Of a stretch of 64,000 nt of DNA, positions 40,803-50,790 are shown one piece after another. Numbering within the stretch: position 1 is the first letter of the stretch; each line of letters starts with the position of its first letter. Below the pieces are notes generated by a model. The model had not been told where the DNA came from. It ran no database searches and saw nothing but the letters and a program-made list of their open reading frames with translations. Origin of the DNA: Pseudomonas moraviensis (GTDB taxonomy: Bacteria > Pseudomonadota > Gammaproteobacteria > Pseudomonadales > Pseudomonadaceae); contig NZ_LT629788.1 of NCBI RefSeq assembly GCF_900105805.1, positions 248,001-312,000 on the forward strand, given 5' to 3'. The translations under genes and the position numbers were made by a program.

Positions 40803-42131
40803 ATGGGTTTCCATCCTGAATGGAATGATATTTCTGCTTTGGTCAATCAAAGTGAGAGCATCTTCATTAAGAAGCTGTCTCGCAATGACACATCATGGGC
40901 GGATAGTTCCAAGAATGGGCATCAGAACGGATTTTTTATCCCTCGTCCTGTGGCTGAGTCTGACTTCTTTCCCCAACTGAGTAATTCAAATCCGGAAAAA
41001 CCGCATATTTACGATGTGGAGTATCCGACGTTCTGGCCAGCCTCTGGCGAGATCAAAACATCGACAATCAAGTATTTTTCGATGCGTAATCCGGCTGATA
41101 AAGAGAAGGCAAGGCCAAGGTACGAGTGGCAGCATACGGGTATACCTAAGGAGCAATTCCAGCGGCTTTCTCCAGCATCGCTGCTCGTTATTGGAAAGCT
41201 CAAGCAAGCGCATTTTGGTTCAAGCTACTGGTTCATCGTCGTCGATTCGGTGAGCGAAGAAGCAGAAATTATTGAGACTGCGTTCGAGTTGGGTGCCGAT
41301 TTTCATTATGGATTGTTCGATCCGACTGCTCTTGCCAAGCCTGCTTCCGAAACCGACCAGCTCATTGCTGAATTGTCGCAGGCGATCAAGGATGGAACGT
41401 TAGAGCAATTTATCAAGAAGCAGACTCTGCCATCTCCAGAGACACTAGCGGGAATGGCCCAGGAAAAATGGCTCGGTGAAAACGATCTGAGTGATATGAA
41501 TCCGTACTGTGTCTCCATGCCAGGTGACGCGGTAATGCGCATTAGCAGGGACATTGAATACTCTATCTACAAGCAGGCGGAACTCCGTTTTCGTGCAGCT
41601 CAGGTCGCCCGACTTCTCCTTCATGGAGGAGGTGATCCTGTTGGAAATCTGGTTCGGGCGTTCTCTGAGCTCGACTCAATATTTCTAAGTGCGGCGCAAA
41701 CCCGAAAGAGCAGGGCAGGGCTATCGTTCGAGCACCATGTAGGTAGACTTTTCAAGGACGGCCGAATTCGCCACGAAGCGCAGGCTGTCTTTGGTGGTCG
41801 TCGCCCGGACTTTGTTTTGCCGGACGTTAAGGAACTCAACATCAAGGGGGACGCTGTAATCGTTTCCTTGAAGACAACCCTGCGTGAAAGATGGAAACAG
41901 TTGGCGCTAGAGAAACCGTTTGGAGCAATCTTTCTTGCTACTGTTGATGATCGTGTGTCAGGTGAGGCCATTACGGAGATGGATAAAAATTCAATCACCC
42001 TGATCGTTCCGGAGTCCTTGAAGAAAGCTAAGGAGTCTGCTTATGCGGGCTACGATAATGTCATTACGTTCAGACAGTTTTTCGATGATGAGGTGAAGTC
42101 GAAGCGCCCTTCGATGATTATTCCGCTGTAG
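40803..42131 (+). CDS. EcoRII-like type II restriction endonuclease
   Basis: A 442-residue protein matching EcoRII in both domains. N-terminal effector domain: IFIKKLSRNDTSW...GHQNGFFIPRPVAESDFFPQL, like the EcoRII IKRLSANDT...GHQVGLYIPSG stretch. C-terminal nuclease: RKSRAGLSFEHHVGRLF (about 301-317), GGRRPDFVLP (D near 334), VSLKTTLRERWKQL (Lys near 356), ITLIVPESLKK. EcoRII cuts before CCWGG and needs a second copy of the site as effector; the paired Dcm-like methyltransferase fits that specificity. About 40 residues longer than EcoRII, through an insert between the domains. AAGGA precedes the ATG. Confidence 0.92.
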   Translation: MGFHPEWNDISALVNQSESIFIKKLSRNDTSWADSSKNGHQNGFFIPRPVAESDFFPQLSNSNPEKPHIYDVEYPTFWPASGEIKTSTIKYFSMRNPADKEKARPRYEWQHTGIPKEQFQRLSPASLLVIGKLKQAHFGSSYWFIVVDSVSEEAEIIETAFELGADFHYGLFDPTALAKPASETDQLIAELSQAIKDGTLEQFIKKQTLPSPETLAGMAQEKWLGENDLSDMNPYCVSMPGDAVMRISRDIEYSIYKQAELRFRAAQVARLLLHGGGDPVGNLVRAFSELDSIFLSAAQTRKSRAGLSFEHHVGRLFKDGRIRHEAQAVFGGRRPDFVLPDVKELNIKGDAVIVSLKTTLRERWKQLALEKPFGAIFLATVDDRVSGEAITEMDKNSITLIVPESLKKAKESAYAGYDNVITFRQFFDDEVKSKRPSMIIPL

Positions 42132-42179
42132 CAAGACGCCCTAAGCCATACATCTGGTTCTTATTTCGCACGTCCAATA

Positions 42180-42212
42180 AAAAAGCCCCGATCAGATCGG
42201 GGCTTTTTGCTT
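42180..42212. terminator. Rho-independent terminator between the endonuclease gene and nrdB
   Basis: AAAAAGCCCCGATC pairs with GATCGGGGCTTTTT around AG. The symmetric A and T tracts suit termination of both convergent genes. Confidence 0.92.
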
Positions 42213-42264
42213 TCTCGACTCGCCGACTCAGGCTGCAATCGTCAAATCATACCAAGCGAGACTA

Positions 42265-43515
42265 TCAATCCCAGCTCAACGCACCACCAGTCTGATACTC
42301 AATAACCCGAGTCTCAAAGAAATTCTTCTCTTTCTTCAAGTCCATAATCTCGCTCATCCAAGGGAACGGATTCGTAGTCCCCGGATACTCTTCCTTCAAA
42401 CCAATCTGCGACAAACGACGGTTAGCAATAAACTTCAGATAATCCTCCATCATCGCCGCATTCATACCCAAAACCCCGCGAGGCATGGTATCCCGTGCGT
42501 ATTCGATCTCCAGCTGCGTACCCTGCAGAATCATCTGGGTCGCTTCTTCTTTCATCTCGGCATCCCACAAATGTGGGTTTTCGATTTTGATCTGGTTGAT
42601 CACGTCGATGCCGAAGTTCAGGTGCATGGATTCGTCGCGCAGGATGTATTGGAACTGCTCGGCGACGCCGGTCATTTTGTTGCGGCGGCCCATGGAGAGG
42701 ATTTGGGTGAAGCCGCAATAGAAGAAGATGCCTTCCAGAACGCAGTAGTAGGCGATCAGGTTGCGCAGCAATTCTTTGTCAGTTTCCGGGGTGCCGGTTT
42801 CGAACTTCGGATCGGAGATCGAGCGGGTGTACTTCAGGCCCCAGGCTGCTTTCTTCGCGACTGATGGGATCTCGTGGTACATGTTGAAGATTTCGCCTTC
42901 ATCCATGGCCAGCGATTCGATGCAGTACTGGTAGGCGTGGGTGTGGATCGCTTCTTCGAAAGCCTGGCGCAGGATGTACTGGCGGCATTCCGGGTTGGTG
43001 ATCAGGCGGTACACGGCCAGGACCAGGTTGTTGGCAACCAGGGAGTCGGCGGTGGAGAAGAAGCCGAGGTTGCGCATGACGATGCGGCGCTCGTCGTCGG
43101 TCAGGCCTTCCGGGTTTTTCCAGAGGGCGATGTCGGCGGTCATGTTGACTTCTTGCGGCATCCAGTGGTTTGCGCAACCGTCCAGGTACTTCTGCCAGGC
43201 CCAGTCGTACTTGAATGGCACGAGTTGGTTAAGGTCGGCGCGGCAGTTGATCATGCGCTTTTCGTCAACGGCGACACGAGCGGAGGCGCCTTCGAGTTCG
43301 GCGAGGCCTTCGGCGACGTCGAGGGAGTTCAGTGCAGCCTTGGCGCGGGCCACGGCGGCCGAGTCGTCGGCGGTCACGGCGCGGGCTTCGAGCGCCGCGG
43401 CGCCGCCGGCGTTGTCGAGGCGGTCCATGTTGGCTTCGCTTGCGTGGCCGGCGTTGGCGCCTTTCACGGTTGCGACTTCACTGTCTTCTTTATCGAATTC
43501 GTCCCAGCTCAGCAT
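42265..43515 (-). CDS. nrdB: Class Ia ribonucleotide reductase beta subunit
   Basis: A 416-residue NrdB that houses the diiron-tyrosyl radical cofactor. An N-terminal extension (about 1-85, Ala-rich) precedes the ferritin-like core: WKNPEGLTDDERRIVMRNLGFFSTADSLVANNL (metal and radical-site helices), RQAFEEAIHTHAYQYCIESL (Glu-Glu-x-x-His), GIFFYCGFTQILSMGRR, ILRDESMHLNFGIDVI. C-terminus ends in YQTGGALSWD, the tail that docks to NrdA. ATG at 43515 with AGGAG upstream. nrdA is not adjacent here, unlike in P. aeruginosa. Confidence 0.95.
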   Translation of the reverse strand: MLSWDEFDKEDSEVATVKGANAGHASEANMDRLDNAGGAAALEARAVTADDSAAVARAKAALNSLDVAEGLAELEGASARVAVDEKRMINCRADLNQLVPFKYDWAWQKYLDGCANHWMPQEVNMTADIALWKNPEGLTDDERRIVMRNLGFFSTADSLVANNLVLAVYRLITNPECRQYILRQAFEEAIHTHAYQYCIESLAMDEGEIFNMYHEIPSVAKKAAWGLKYTRSISDPKFETGTPETDKELLRNLIAYYCVLEGIFFYCGFTQILSMGRRNKMTGVAEQFQYILRDESMHLNFGIDVINQIKIENPHLWDAEMKEEATQMILQGTQLEIEYARDTMPRGVLGMNAAMMEDYLKFIANRRLSQIGLKEEYPGTTNPFPWMSEIMDLKKEKNFFETRVIEYQTGGALSWD

Positions 43516-44065
43516 GACGTGTCGTCTCCTGCGTGAGGGCTTGTGCCCGTGTGAAACCTGATGGGTTGGTTTTTCACACGGCCAAACAAGCCGCGTTGGA
43601 TGTCGTTTTTTGCAGCGCTGCACGCAGGCAAATAAACAGAAATTTTGACGGGTTCCGAGAGCCTCTGATGGGCGCAATCAGTGTCTGGCACTGTTGCGGG
43701 GCTTCAGAATGGCTTTTGCTCCCTGTAAGGGAATATTGCTGACCCGTATGGGGCGGCATTATAGGGAAATTTTTACCGGCGTGGTGCGGCGAATCGGCTC
43801 ATGGCGAGGCCGGGGAGGGGGTGGATTTCGATCCGACCGAGGGATTACAGGGCTTTGCGCTGATTCAGCGCGTGCAGATTTTTTTTCGTTAAATTTTTGG
43901 CAGGTGGTTTTCTGTTTAAAAAATAGCCAGAAAAGTACGGTTTTCACTATATCTTGTGTTTTGCAACCCTTATGGGCGTCTCCAGACACAACTGAGCCCG
44001 ACCGAAGCCGGGCTGGAATCGACCCTCAATGTAGCGCTGAGCGATCCGATTCGGTGCAGTCTGAT
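43516..44065. other. Long nrdB upstream region
   Basis: About 550 bases without a gene. It holds an inverted pair GTGTGAAA...TTTCACAC (43550-43580) near the start codon, an AT-rich stretch with T runs (43877-43925), and a candidate NrdR box at 43945-43959. Confidence 0.6.
43945..43959 (-). promoter_or_regulatory. Candidate NrdR box
   Basis: On the minus strand ACACAAGATATAGTG matches the NrdR consensus (ACACwATATATwGTGT) with one central mismatch. It lies about 430 bases upstream of nrdB. The usual second box at 31-32 bases is not evident. Confidence 0.55.
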
Positions 44066-44326
44066 TCAGTTCGTGCAGCCGTTGCCCATGATGCTGTAGC
44101 GCAGGATGTGGCGTTGGCCTTTGGAGTCGTCGTATTCCATTTTTGCCGGTACTACTTCGCAGACATTTGGAATTTCGCTCATCGATACAACTTTGGCGAT
44201 GTCCAGGTGTGTGGAGTAGGTGTATTCCTCGATAACCGGTTGTTGCTGTGCGACATCAGTCGGACCCTCGTTTGCCATGGCGGTTGCGCACAGACTGCTG
44301 AGGGCCAGAACCAATAAAGCTTTCAT
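44066..44326 (-). CDS. DUF2790-family small exported protein
   Basis: An 86-residue protein with a signal peptide (LVLALSSLCATAMA) and the DUF2790 pattern: YTYSTHLDIAKVVSMSEIPNVCEVVPAKMEYDDSKGQRHILRYSIMGNGC. Two Cys (in NVCEVV and GNGC) may form a disulfide. These proteins are abundant in Pseudomonas and often respond to copper or other stress. ATG at 44326 with AGGTGA 6 bases upstream. Confidence 0.88.
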   Translation of the reverse strand: MKALLVLALSSLCATAMANEGPTDVAQQQPVIEEYTYSTHLDIAKVVSMSEIPNVCEVVPAKMEYDDSKGQRHILRYSIMGNGCTN

Positions 44327-44735
44327 TTCTAATTCACCTTTTTGAGGTCGAGTGGGGTCACGCAACCTTTTTAGGGTTGCGTGTGGAGCTTGGGTATTTG
44401 ATGCGTTACTTGGAGAGCTGGATTAACGGCCTTCGTGGGGGCTGTAACGTTGTTAATCGCGGTTGCCTTGTTGGCGAGGTCAATTTTAGGGAGTCGGGCG
44501 CGGGGTAAACAGACCGGGTTTTGATAAACACTTTTGGCATATTTGGTAACAATCCCCCGCACGGCCCTTGTAGGAGCTGTCGAGTGCAACGAGGCTGCGA
44601 TCTATTGATCTTGCTTTGGAGATCAAAAGATCGCAGCCTGCGGCAGCTCCTACAACCATCGTCGAATGGTTCTATGGGGCCCACCCGGCTACAACGGGGT
44701 CATACAAAAACAACTATTACACCGAGGTAGGAAAG
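44327..44735. other. Intergenic region between DUF2790 gene and acs
   Basis: Contains the hairpin CGCAACC-TTTTTA-GGGTTGCG (about 44361-44381), a REP-like palindrome (44570-44655) and the acs promoter region. No supported gene. Confidence 0.55.
44570..44655. repeat. REP-like palindrome (second family)
   Basis: TGTAGGAGCTGTCGAGTGCAACGAGGCTGCGATC is inverted against GATCGCAGCCTGCGGCAGCTCCTACA; the GAGTGCAACGA insertion in one arm is shared with the copy at 51.6 kb. Confidence 0.88.
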
Positions 44736-46691
<1,956 letters not shown>

Positions 46692-46707
46692 GCGTTAGAA
46701 GCACAGA

Positions 46708-46745
46708 AAGCCCCGTCCGGTATTACCGGACGGGGCTTTTTTGTG
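46708..46745 (+). terminator. Rho-independent terminator of acs
   Basis: AAAGCCCCGTCCGGT pairs with ACCGGACGGGGCTTT around ATT, followed by TTTTGT. Confidence 0.93.
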
Positions 46746-47200
46746 TCTGGAGGTTTTGTGGTGGCCGGGCTGGCCTCTTCGCGAGCAGGCTCGCTCCTAC
46801 AGGGGATTGGGTTTCTTCAGTTGGAATGCAGTCACTGTAGGAGTGAGCCTGCTCGCGATAGCAATCTGTCAGACGCCGCTGTAGCCGCTTGTAGGAAACC
46901 GCAACACCCCAACCAATAATTATCGATCTGCGCCGCAGGACCCTTGCTGCTGTTACCCGTCACAACCCAATGTGTAACCCCCTGCGCCAAACCGGGGCGA
47001 AGGGAAACGTCATGCCCCGTTCCAGAGCCTCGCAGCCACCAGTGAAAAATAAGACACAACGCTGCGCTTGCCGGATTAGAAGGGTTTGCGAATAATGGGC
47101 CCGCAACTTGCAATATGTATCGGTTCACTGTCTTTCGCTCTTGCATGAAATTGCAGGGCTGTCAATGAGCTCAAACCGCTTTCTCGGTGCATCTGTAATT
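46746..47200. other. Gap between acs and the aot operon
   Basis: A REP doublet occupies 46778-46858. The remaining stretch shows no supported gene; a minus-strand frame across it ends inside the REP and lacks family resemblance. Confidence 0.55.
46778..46858. repeat. REP doublet
   Basis: CTTCGCGAGCAGGCTCGCTCCTACAGGG inverted against CTGTAGGAGTGAGCCTGCTCGCGATAG. Confidence 0.9.
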
Positions 47201-47203
47201 AGT

Positions 47204-47250
47204 TGTCGCATTGAAGAAATATCGGCTTCGGGCCTGTCGTTAGAATGCCG
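47204..47250 (+). promoter_or_regulatory. Candidate ArgR operator upstream of aotJ
   Basis: TGTCGC-N8-AA (47204-47219) matches the P. aeruginosa ArgR half-site exactly. A weaker half-site, TGTCGT, begins about 33 bases downstream (47237). ArgR activates the aot operon in P. aeruginosa. Confidence 0.7.
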
Positions 47251-47400
47251 ATCACTCGCTCATCGTGGCTGATGTTGAAATCGCCTGCGGTTTCAACGGG
47301 AAATTTCCGCCGATGCGCAACCGATTTCCGATTCACCCATTCGCATATTGGGCTGTCGCTCACTCTGCCGTTTTTGCCCTTTACCGATGGAGTCCCAAGA

Positions 47401-48173
47401 TGAAGAAACTTGTGCTGCTTGGCGCCCTGGCACTGTCCGTGCTGTCGTTGAATGCCGTCGCTGACGAAAAACCTGTGAAGATCGGCATCGAAGCGGCTTA
47501 CCCTCCATTCGCCTCGAAAGCTCCGGACGGCAGCATCGTCGGTTTCGACTACGACATCGGCAATGCGCTGTGCGAAGAAATGAAGGTCAAGTGCGTGTGG
47601 GTCGAGCAAGAGTTCGACGGTCTGATCCCGGCGCTGAAAGTGCGCAAGATCGACGCGATCCTGTCGTCGATGTCGATCACCGAAGACCGCAAGAAGTCGG
47701 TCGACTTCACCAACAAGTACTACAACACCCCGGCGCGTCTGGTCATGAAGGCCGGCACTCAGGTCAGCGAAAACCTGGCTGAACTGAAGGGCAAGAACAT
47801 CGGCGTACAGCGTGGTTCGATCCACGAGCGTTTCGCCCGCGAGGTTCTCGCTCCACTGGGCGCCGAGATCAAGCCGTACGGCTCGCAGAACGAAATCTAC
47901 CTCGACGTGGCCGCCGGTCGTCTCGACGGTACCGTGGCTGACGCCACCCTGCTCGACGACGGTTTCCTGAAAACCGACGCTGGCAAGGGCTTCGCGTTCG
48001 TCGGCCCGGCCTTCACCGACGTCAAATACTTCGGCGACGGCGTAGGTATCGCGGTGCGCAAGGGCGACGCCCTGAAAGACAAGATCAACACTGCCATCGC
48101 GGCCATCCGCGAAAACGGCAAATACAAAGCAATCCAGGACAAGTACTTCGCCTTCGATATCTACGGCAAGTAA
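47401..48173 (+). CDS. aotJ: Arginine/ornithine ABC transporter substrate-binding protein
   Basis: A 257-residue periplasmic binding protein of the lysine-arginine-ornithine type. Signal peptide (SVLSLNAVA-D). Ligand-binding motifs: IGIEAAYPPFASKAPDGSIVGFDYDIGNALCEEM, LSSMSITEDRKKSVDFTNKYY, GVQRGSIHERFAREVL, AAGRLDGTVADATLLDDGFL. First gene of aotJQMOP-argR. The start 47401 is chosen as the signal-peptide ATG; the longer frame is not supported. Confidence 0.94.
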
Positions 48174-48197
48174 GACGTCTCTGCGACAAGTCCGAAA

Positions 48198-48238
48198 TGG
48201 CGCAAGCAACAGAATCTCTGCGGTTTGCGCCATTTTTT
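48198..48238 (+). terminator. Attenuating terminator between aotJ and aotQ
   Basis: TGGCGCAA pairs with TTTGCGCCA across an 18-base loop and is followed by TTTTTT. Located within the operon, it should lower expression of the permease genes relative to the binding protein, as is common for such operons. Confidence 0.8.
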
Positions 48239-48264
48239 CATCCCAACTTTCGAGGACCTGAATC

Positions 48265-48954
48265 ATGTTGAAAGGCTACGGGGCTGTCATCCTCGATGGC
48301 GCATGGCTGACGCTTCAGCTCGCCTTGTCGTCCATGGCTCTGGCCATCGTTCTCGGGCTGATCGGTGTTGCGTTGCGCCTGTCGCCGGTGCGCTGGCTGG
48401 CGTGGCTGGGCGACCTGTATTCGACGGTGATCCGCGGGATTCCCGACCTGGTGCTGATCCTGCTGATCTTTTACGGCGGTCAGGACCTGCTCAACCGCGT
48501 GGCGCCAATGCTCGGCTATGACGACTACATCGACCTGAACCCGCTGGCCGCCGGTATCGGCACCCTCGGTTTCATCTTCGGTGCGTACCTGTCGGAAACC
48601 TTCCGTGGCGCGTTCATGGCGATCCCCAAAGGCCAGGCCGAAGCGGGCATGGCCTACGGCATGAGCAGTTTTCAGGTGTTCTTCCGGGTGATGGTGCCGC
48701 AGATGATTCGTCTGGCCATCCCGGGCTTTACCAACAACTGGCTGGTACTGACCAAGGCCACCGCGCTGATTTCCGTGGTCGGTCTGCAAGACATGATGTT
48801 CAAGGCCAAGCAGGCGGCGGATGCCACGCGTGAGCCTTTCACCTTCTTCCTCGCAGTGGCGGCGATGTACCTGGTGATCACCAGTGTTTCGTTGCTGGCA
48901 TTGCGTCACCTTGAGAAGCGCTACTCGGTAGGCGTAAGGGCGGCTGATCTATGA
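48265..48954 (+). CDS. aotQ: Arginine/ornithine ABC transporter permease AotQ
   Basis: A 229-residue inner-membrane permease of the HisQ/GlnP type with about five helices. The EAA loop is GAFMAIPKGQAEAGMAYGMSSFQVFFRVMVPQMIRLAIPG. It opens with GYGAVILDGAWLTLQLALSS, typical of HisQ. The stop overlaps the next gene by four bases (ATGA). Confidence 0.93.
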   Translation: MLKGYGAVILDGAWLTLQLALSSMALAIVLGLIGVALRLSPVRWLAWLGDLYSTVIRGIPDLVLILLIFYGGQDLLNRVAPMLGYDDYIDLNPLAAGIGTLGFIFGAYLSETFRGAFMAIPKGQAEAGMAYGMSSFQVFFRVMVPQMIRLAIPGFTNNWLVLTKATALISVVGLQDMMFKAKQAADATREPFTFFLAVAAMYLVITSVSLLALRHLEKRYSVGVRAADL

Positions 48955-49649
48955 TCTTCGACTACAACGTCATTTGGGAGGCGCTGCCGCTGTACTTCGG
49001 CGGCCTGCTGACCACCCTCAAACTGCTTGCGCTGTCGCTGTTCTTCGGCTTGCTCGCGGCGTTGCCGCTGGGGCTGATGCGCGTCTCGAAAAACCCGCTG
49101 ATCAATGGCGCGGCGTGGCTGTACACCTACGTGATTCGTGGCACGCCGATGCTGGTGCAGCTGTTCCTGATCTACTACGGTCTGGCCCAGTTCGAAGCGG
49201 TGCGCGAAAGCTTCTTGTGGCCATGGCTGTCGAGCGCGACGTTCTGCGCCTGCCTGGCCTTTGCGATCAACACCAGCGCCTACACCGCAGAGATCATCGC
49301 CGGCAGCCTCAAGGCCACGCCGAACGGTGAGATCGAAGCGGCCAAGGCCATGGGCATGTCGCGCTTCAAACTGTACAAGCGCATTCTGCTGCCGTCGGCC
49401 CTGCGCCGGGCGCTGCCGCAGTACAGCAACGAAGTGATCATGATGCTGCAGACCACCAGTCTGGCGTCGATCGTGACCCTGATCGACATCACCGGCGCGG
49501 CGCGTACCGTCAACGCGCAGTTCTATCTGCCGTTCGAGGCGTACATCACCGCCGGCGTGTTCTACCTGTGCCTGACCTTCATTCTGGTCAAGCTGTTCAA
49601 ACTGGCCGAGCGTCGCTGGTTGAGCTACCTCGCGCCACGGAAGCACTGA
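48951..49649 (+). CDS. aotM: Arginine/ornithine ABC transporter permease AotM
   Basis: A 232-residue HisM-type permease, partner of AotQ. Features: YFGGLLTTLKLLALSLFFG, YTYVIRGTPMLVQLFLIYYGL, and the EAA loop GSLKATPNGEIEAAKAMGMSRFKLYKRILLPSALRRALPQYSNE. Translationally coupled to aotQ by ATGA. AotO starts one base after its stop. Confidence 0.93.
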   Translation: MIFDYNVIWEALPLYFGGLLTTLKLLALSLFFGLLAALPLGLMRVSKNPLINGAAWLYTYVIRGTPMLVQLFLIYYGLAQFEAVRESFLWPWLSSATFCACLAFAINTSAYTAEIIAGSLKATPNGEIEAAKAMGMSRFKLYKRILLPSALRRALPQYSNEVIMMLQTTSLASIVTLIDITGAARTVNAQFYLPFEAYITAGVFYLCLTFILVKLFKLAERRWLSYLAPRKH

Positions 49650-49650
49650 T

Positions 49651-50763
49651 ATGCAACGCATCGATCACGTATTGCCATGGAGCCATCTGGGCAGCGAGCG
49701 CAAGGTTTCGGTTTTCCGGTTTGGTAGCGGCGAGCGCAAGGCCTACATCCAGGCCAGCCTGCATGCTGATGAATTGCCGGGCATGCGCACTGCCTGGGAG
49801 CTGAAAAAGCGTCTCGGCGAACTCGAAGCCCAGGGCTTGCTCAACGGTGTGATCGAGCTGGTGCCGGTGGCCAATCCACTCGGGCTGGGGCAATTGCTGC
49901 AAGGTAATTTCCAGGGCCGTTTCGAGGCAGGCAGCGGCAAGAATTTCAACCGTGATTTCGTCGAGCTGAGCGCGCCGGTCGCGGCCGCGCTGGGCGACAG
50001 GCTCGGTGATGATCCGCATGCCAACGTGCGGCTGATCCGTCAGGCCATGGCCGATCACCTGGCCGCGCTGCCTGAGGCGAGCAGCCAGTTGCAAGGCATG
50101 CAGCGGGTGTTGCTCAGCCACGCCTGCACCGCCGATGTGGTGCTGGATTTGCACTGCGACGCCGAAGCCGCGCTGCACATGTACGCGCTGCCGCAGCACT
50201 GGCCGCAGTGGCGTTCACTGTCGGCGCATCTGAACGTCAAGGTCGGTTTGCTCGCGGAAGATTCCGGTGGCAGCTCCTTCGACGAGGCGTGCTCGCTACC
50301 GTGGCTGCGCCTGTCGCGGCAGTTCCCCGATGCGCAGATTCCGCTGGCCTGTCTGGCGACGACCATCGAGCTGGGCGGGCAGGCCGACACCGGTCGTGTC
50401 GAAGCCGAGGCTTACGCCGAAGGCATTCTGGCGTTTCTGGCCGAGCAAGGCCTGATCACTGGCGAGTGGCCGACCCCGGCGTTTGAACCCTGCGAAGGCG
50501 TGCCCTTCGAAGGCACCGAATTGTTGTTTGCCCCGCACCCCGGTGTGGTGAGTTTTTCCCGCAGGCCCGGCGAATGGGTCGAGGCGGGCGACGAGATTTT
50601 TCAAGTGATCGACCCTGTGTCCGATCGGGTCAGCACGGTAAGTGCTGGTACGTCCGGGGTGCTGTTTGCCATTGAACGGCTGCGCTATGCCCAACCCGGT
50701 TTCTGGCTGGCCAAGGTGGCGGGGCGCGAAGCGCTGCGTCACGGGCGCTTGCTCAACGACTGA
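49651..50763 (+). CDS. aotO: Succinylglutamate desuccinylase/aspartoacylase-family protein AotO
   Basis: A 370-residue M14-like zinc hydrolase. Metal-site motifs: YIQASLHADELPGMRTAWELKKRL (H-x-x-E), NPLGLGQLLQGNFQGRFEAGSGKNFNRDF (Arg/Asn substrate motif), VVLDLHCDAEAALHMY (third ligand His), and ACLATTIELGGQADTG (catalytic Glu). C-terminal biotinyl-like fold (PHPGVVSFSRRPGEWVEAGDEIFQVIDP). Dispensable for uptake in P. aeruginosa; it may act on an arginine-derived metabolite. Tightly packed in the aot operon. Confidence 0.88.
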   Translation: MQRIDHVLPWSHLGSERKVSVFRFGSGERKAYIQASLHADELPGMRTAWELKKRLGELEAQGLLNGVIELVPVANPLGLGQLLQGNFQGRFEAGSGKNFNRDFVELSAPVAAALGDRLGDDPHANVRLIRQAMADHLAALPEASSQLQGMQRVLLSHACTADVVLDLHCDAEAALHMYALPQHWPQWRSLSAHLNVKVGLLAEDSGGSSFDEACSLPWLRLSRQFPDAQIPLACLATTIELGGQADTGRVEAEAYAEGILAFLAEQGLITGEWPTPAFEPCEGVPFEGTELLFAPHPGVVSFSRRPGEWVEAGDEIFQVIDPVSDRVSTVSAGTSGVLFAIERLRYAQPGFWLAKVAGREALRHGRLLND

Positions 50764-50790
50764 CTGACTGTTTTTGTGAGAACCGACCGC

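Noticed and set aside
46832..47146. 104-codon minus-strand frame upstream of the aot operon
   Set aside because: It ends inside a REP element, has no ribosome site and no family resemblance.
47199..48266. 355-codon minus-strand frame opposite aotJ
   Set aside because: Shadow of a well-defined binding-protein gene with signal peptide.
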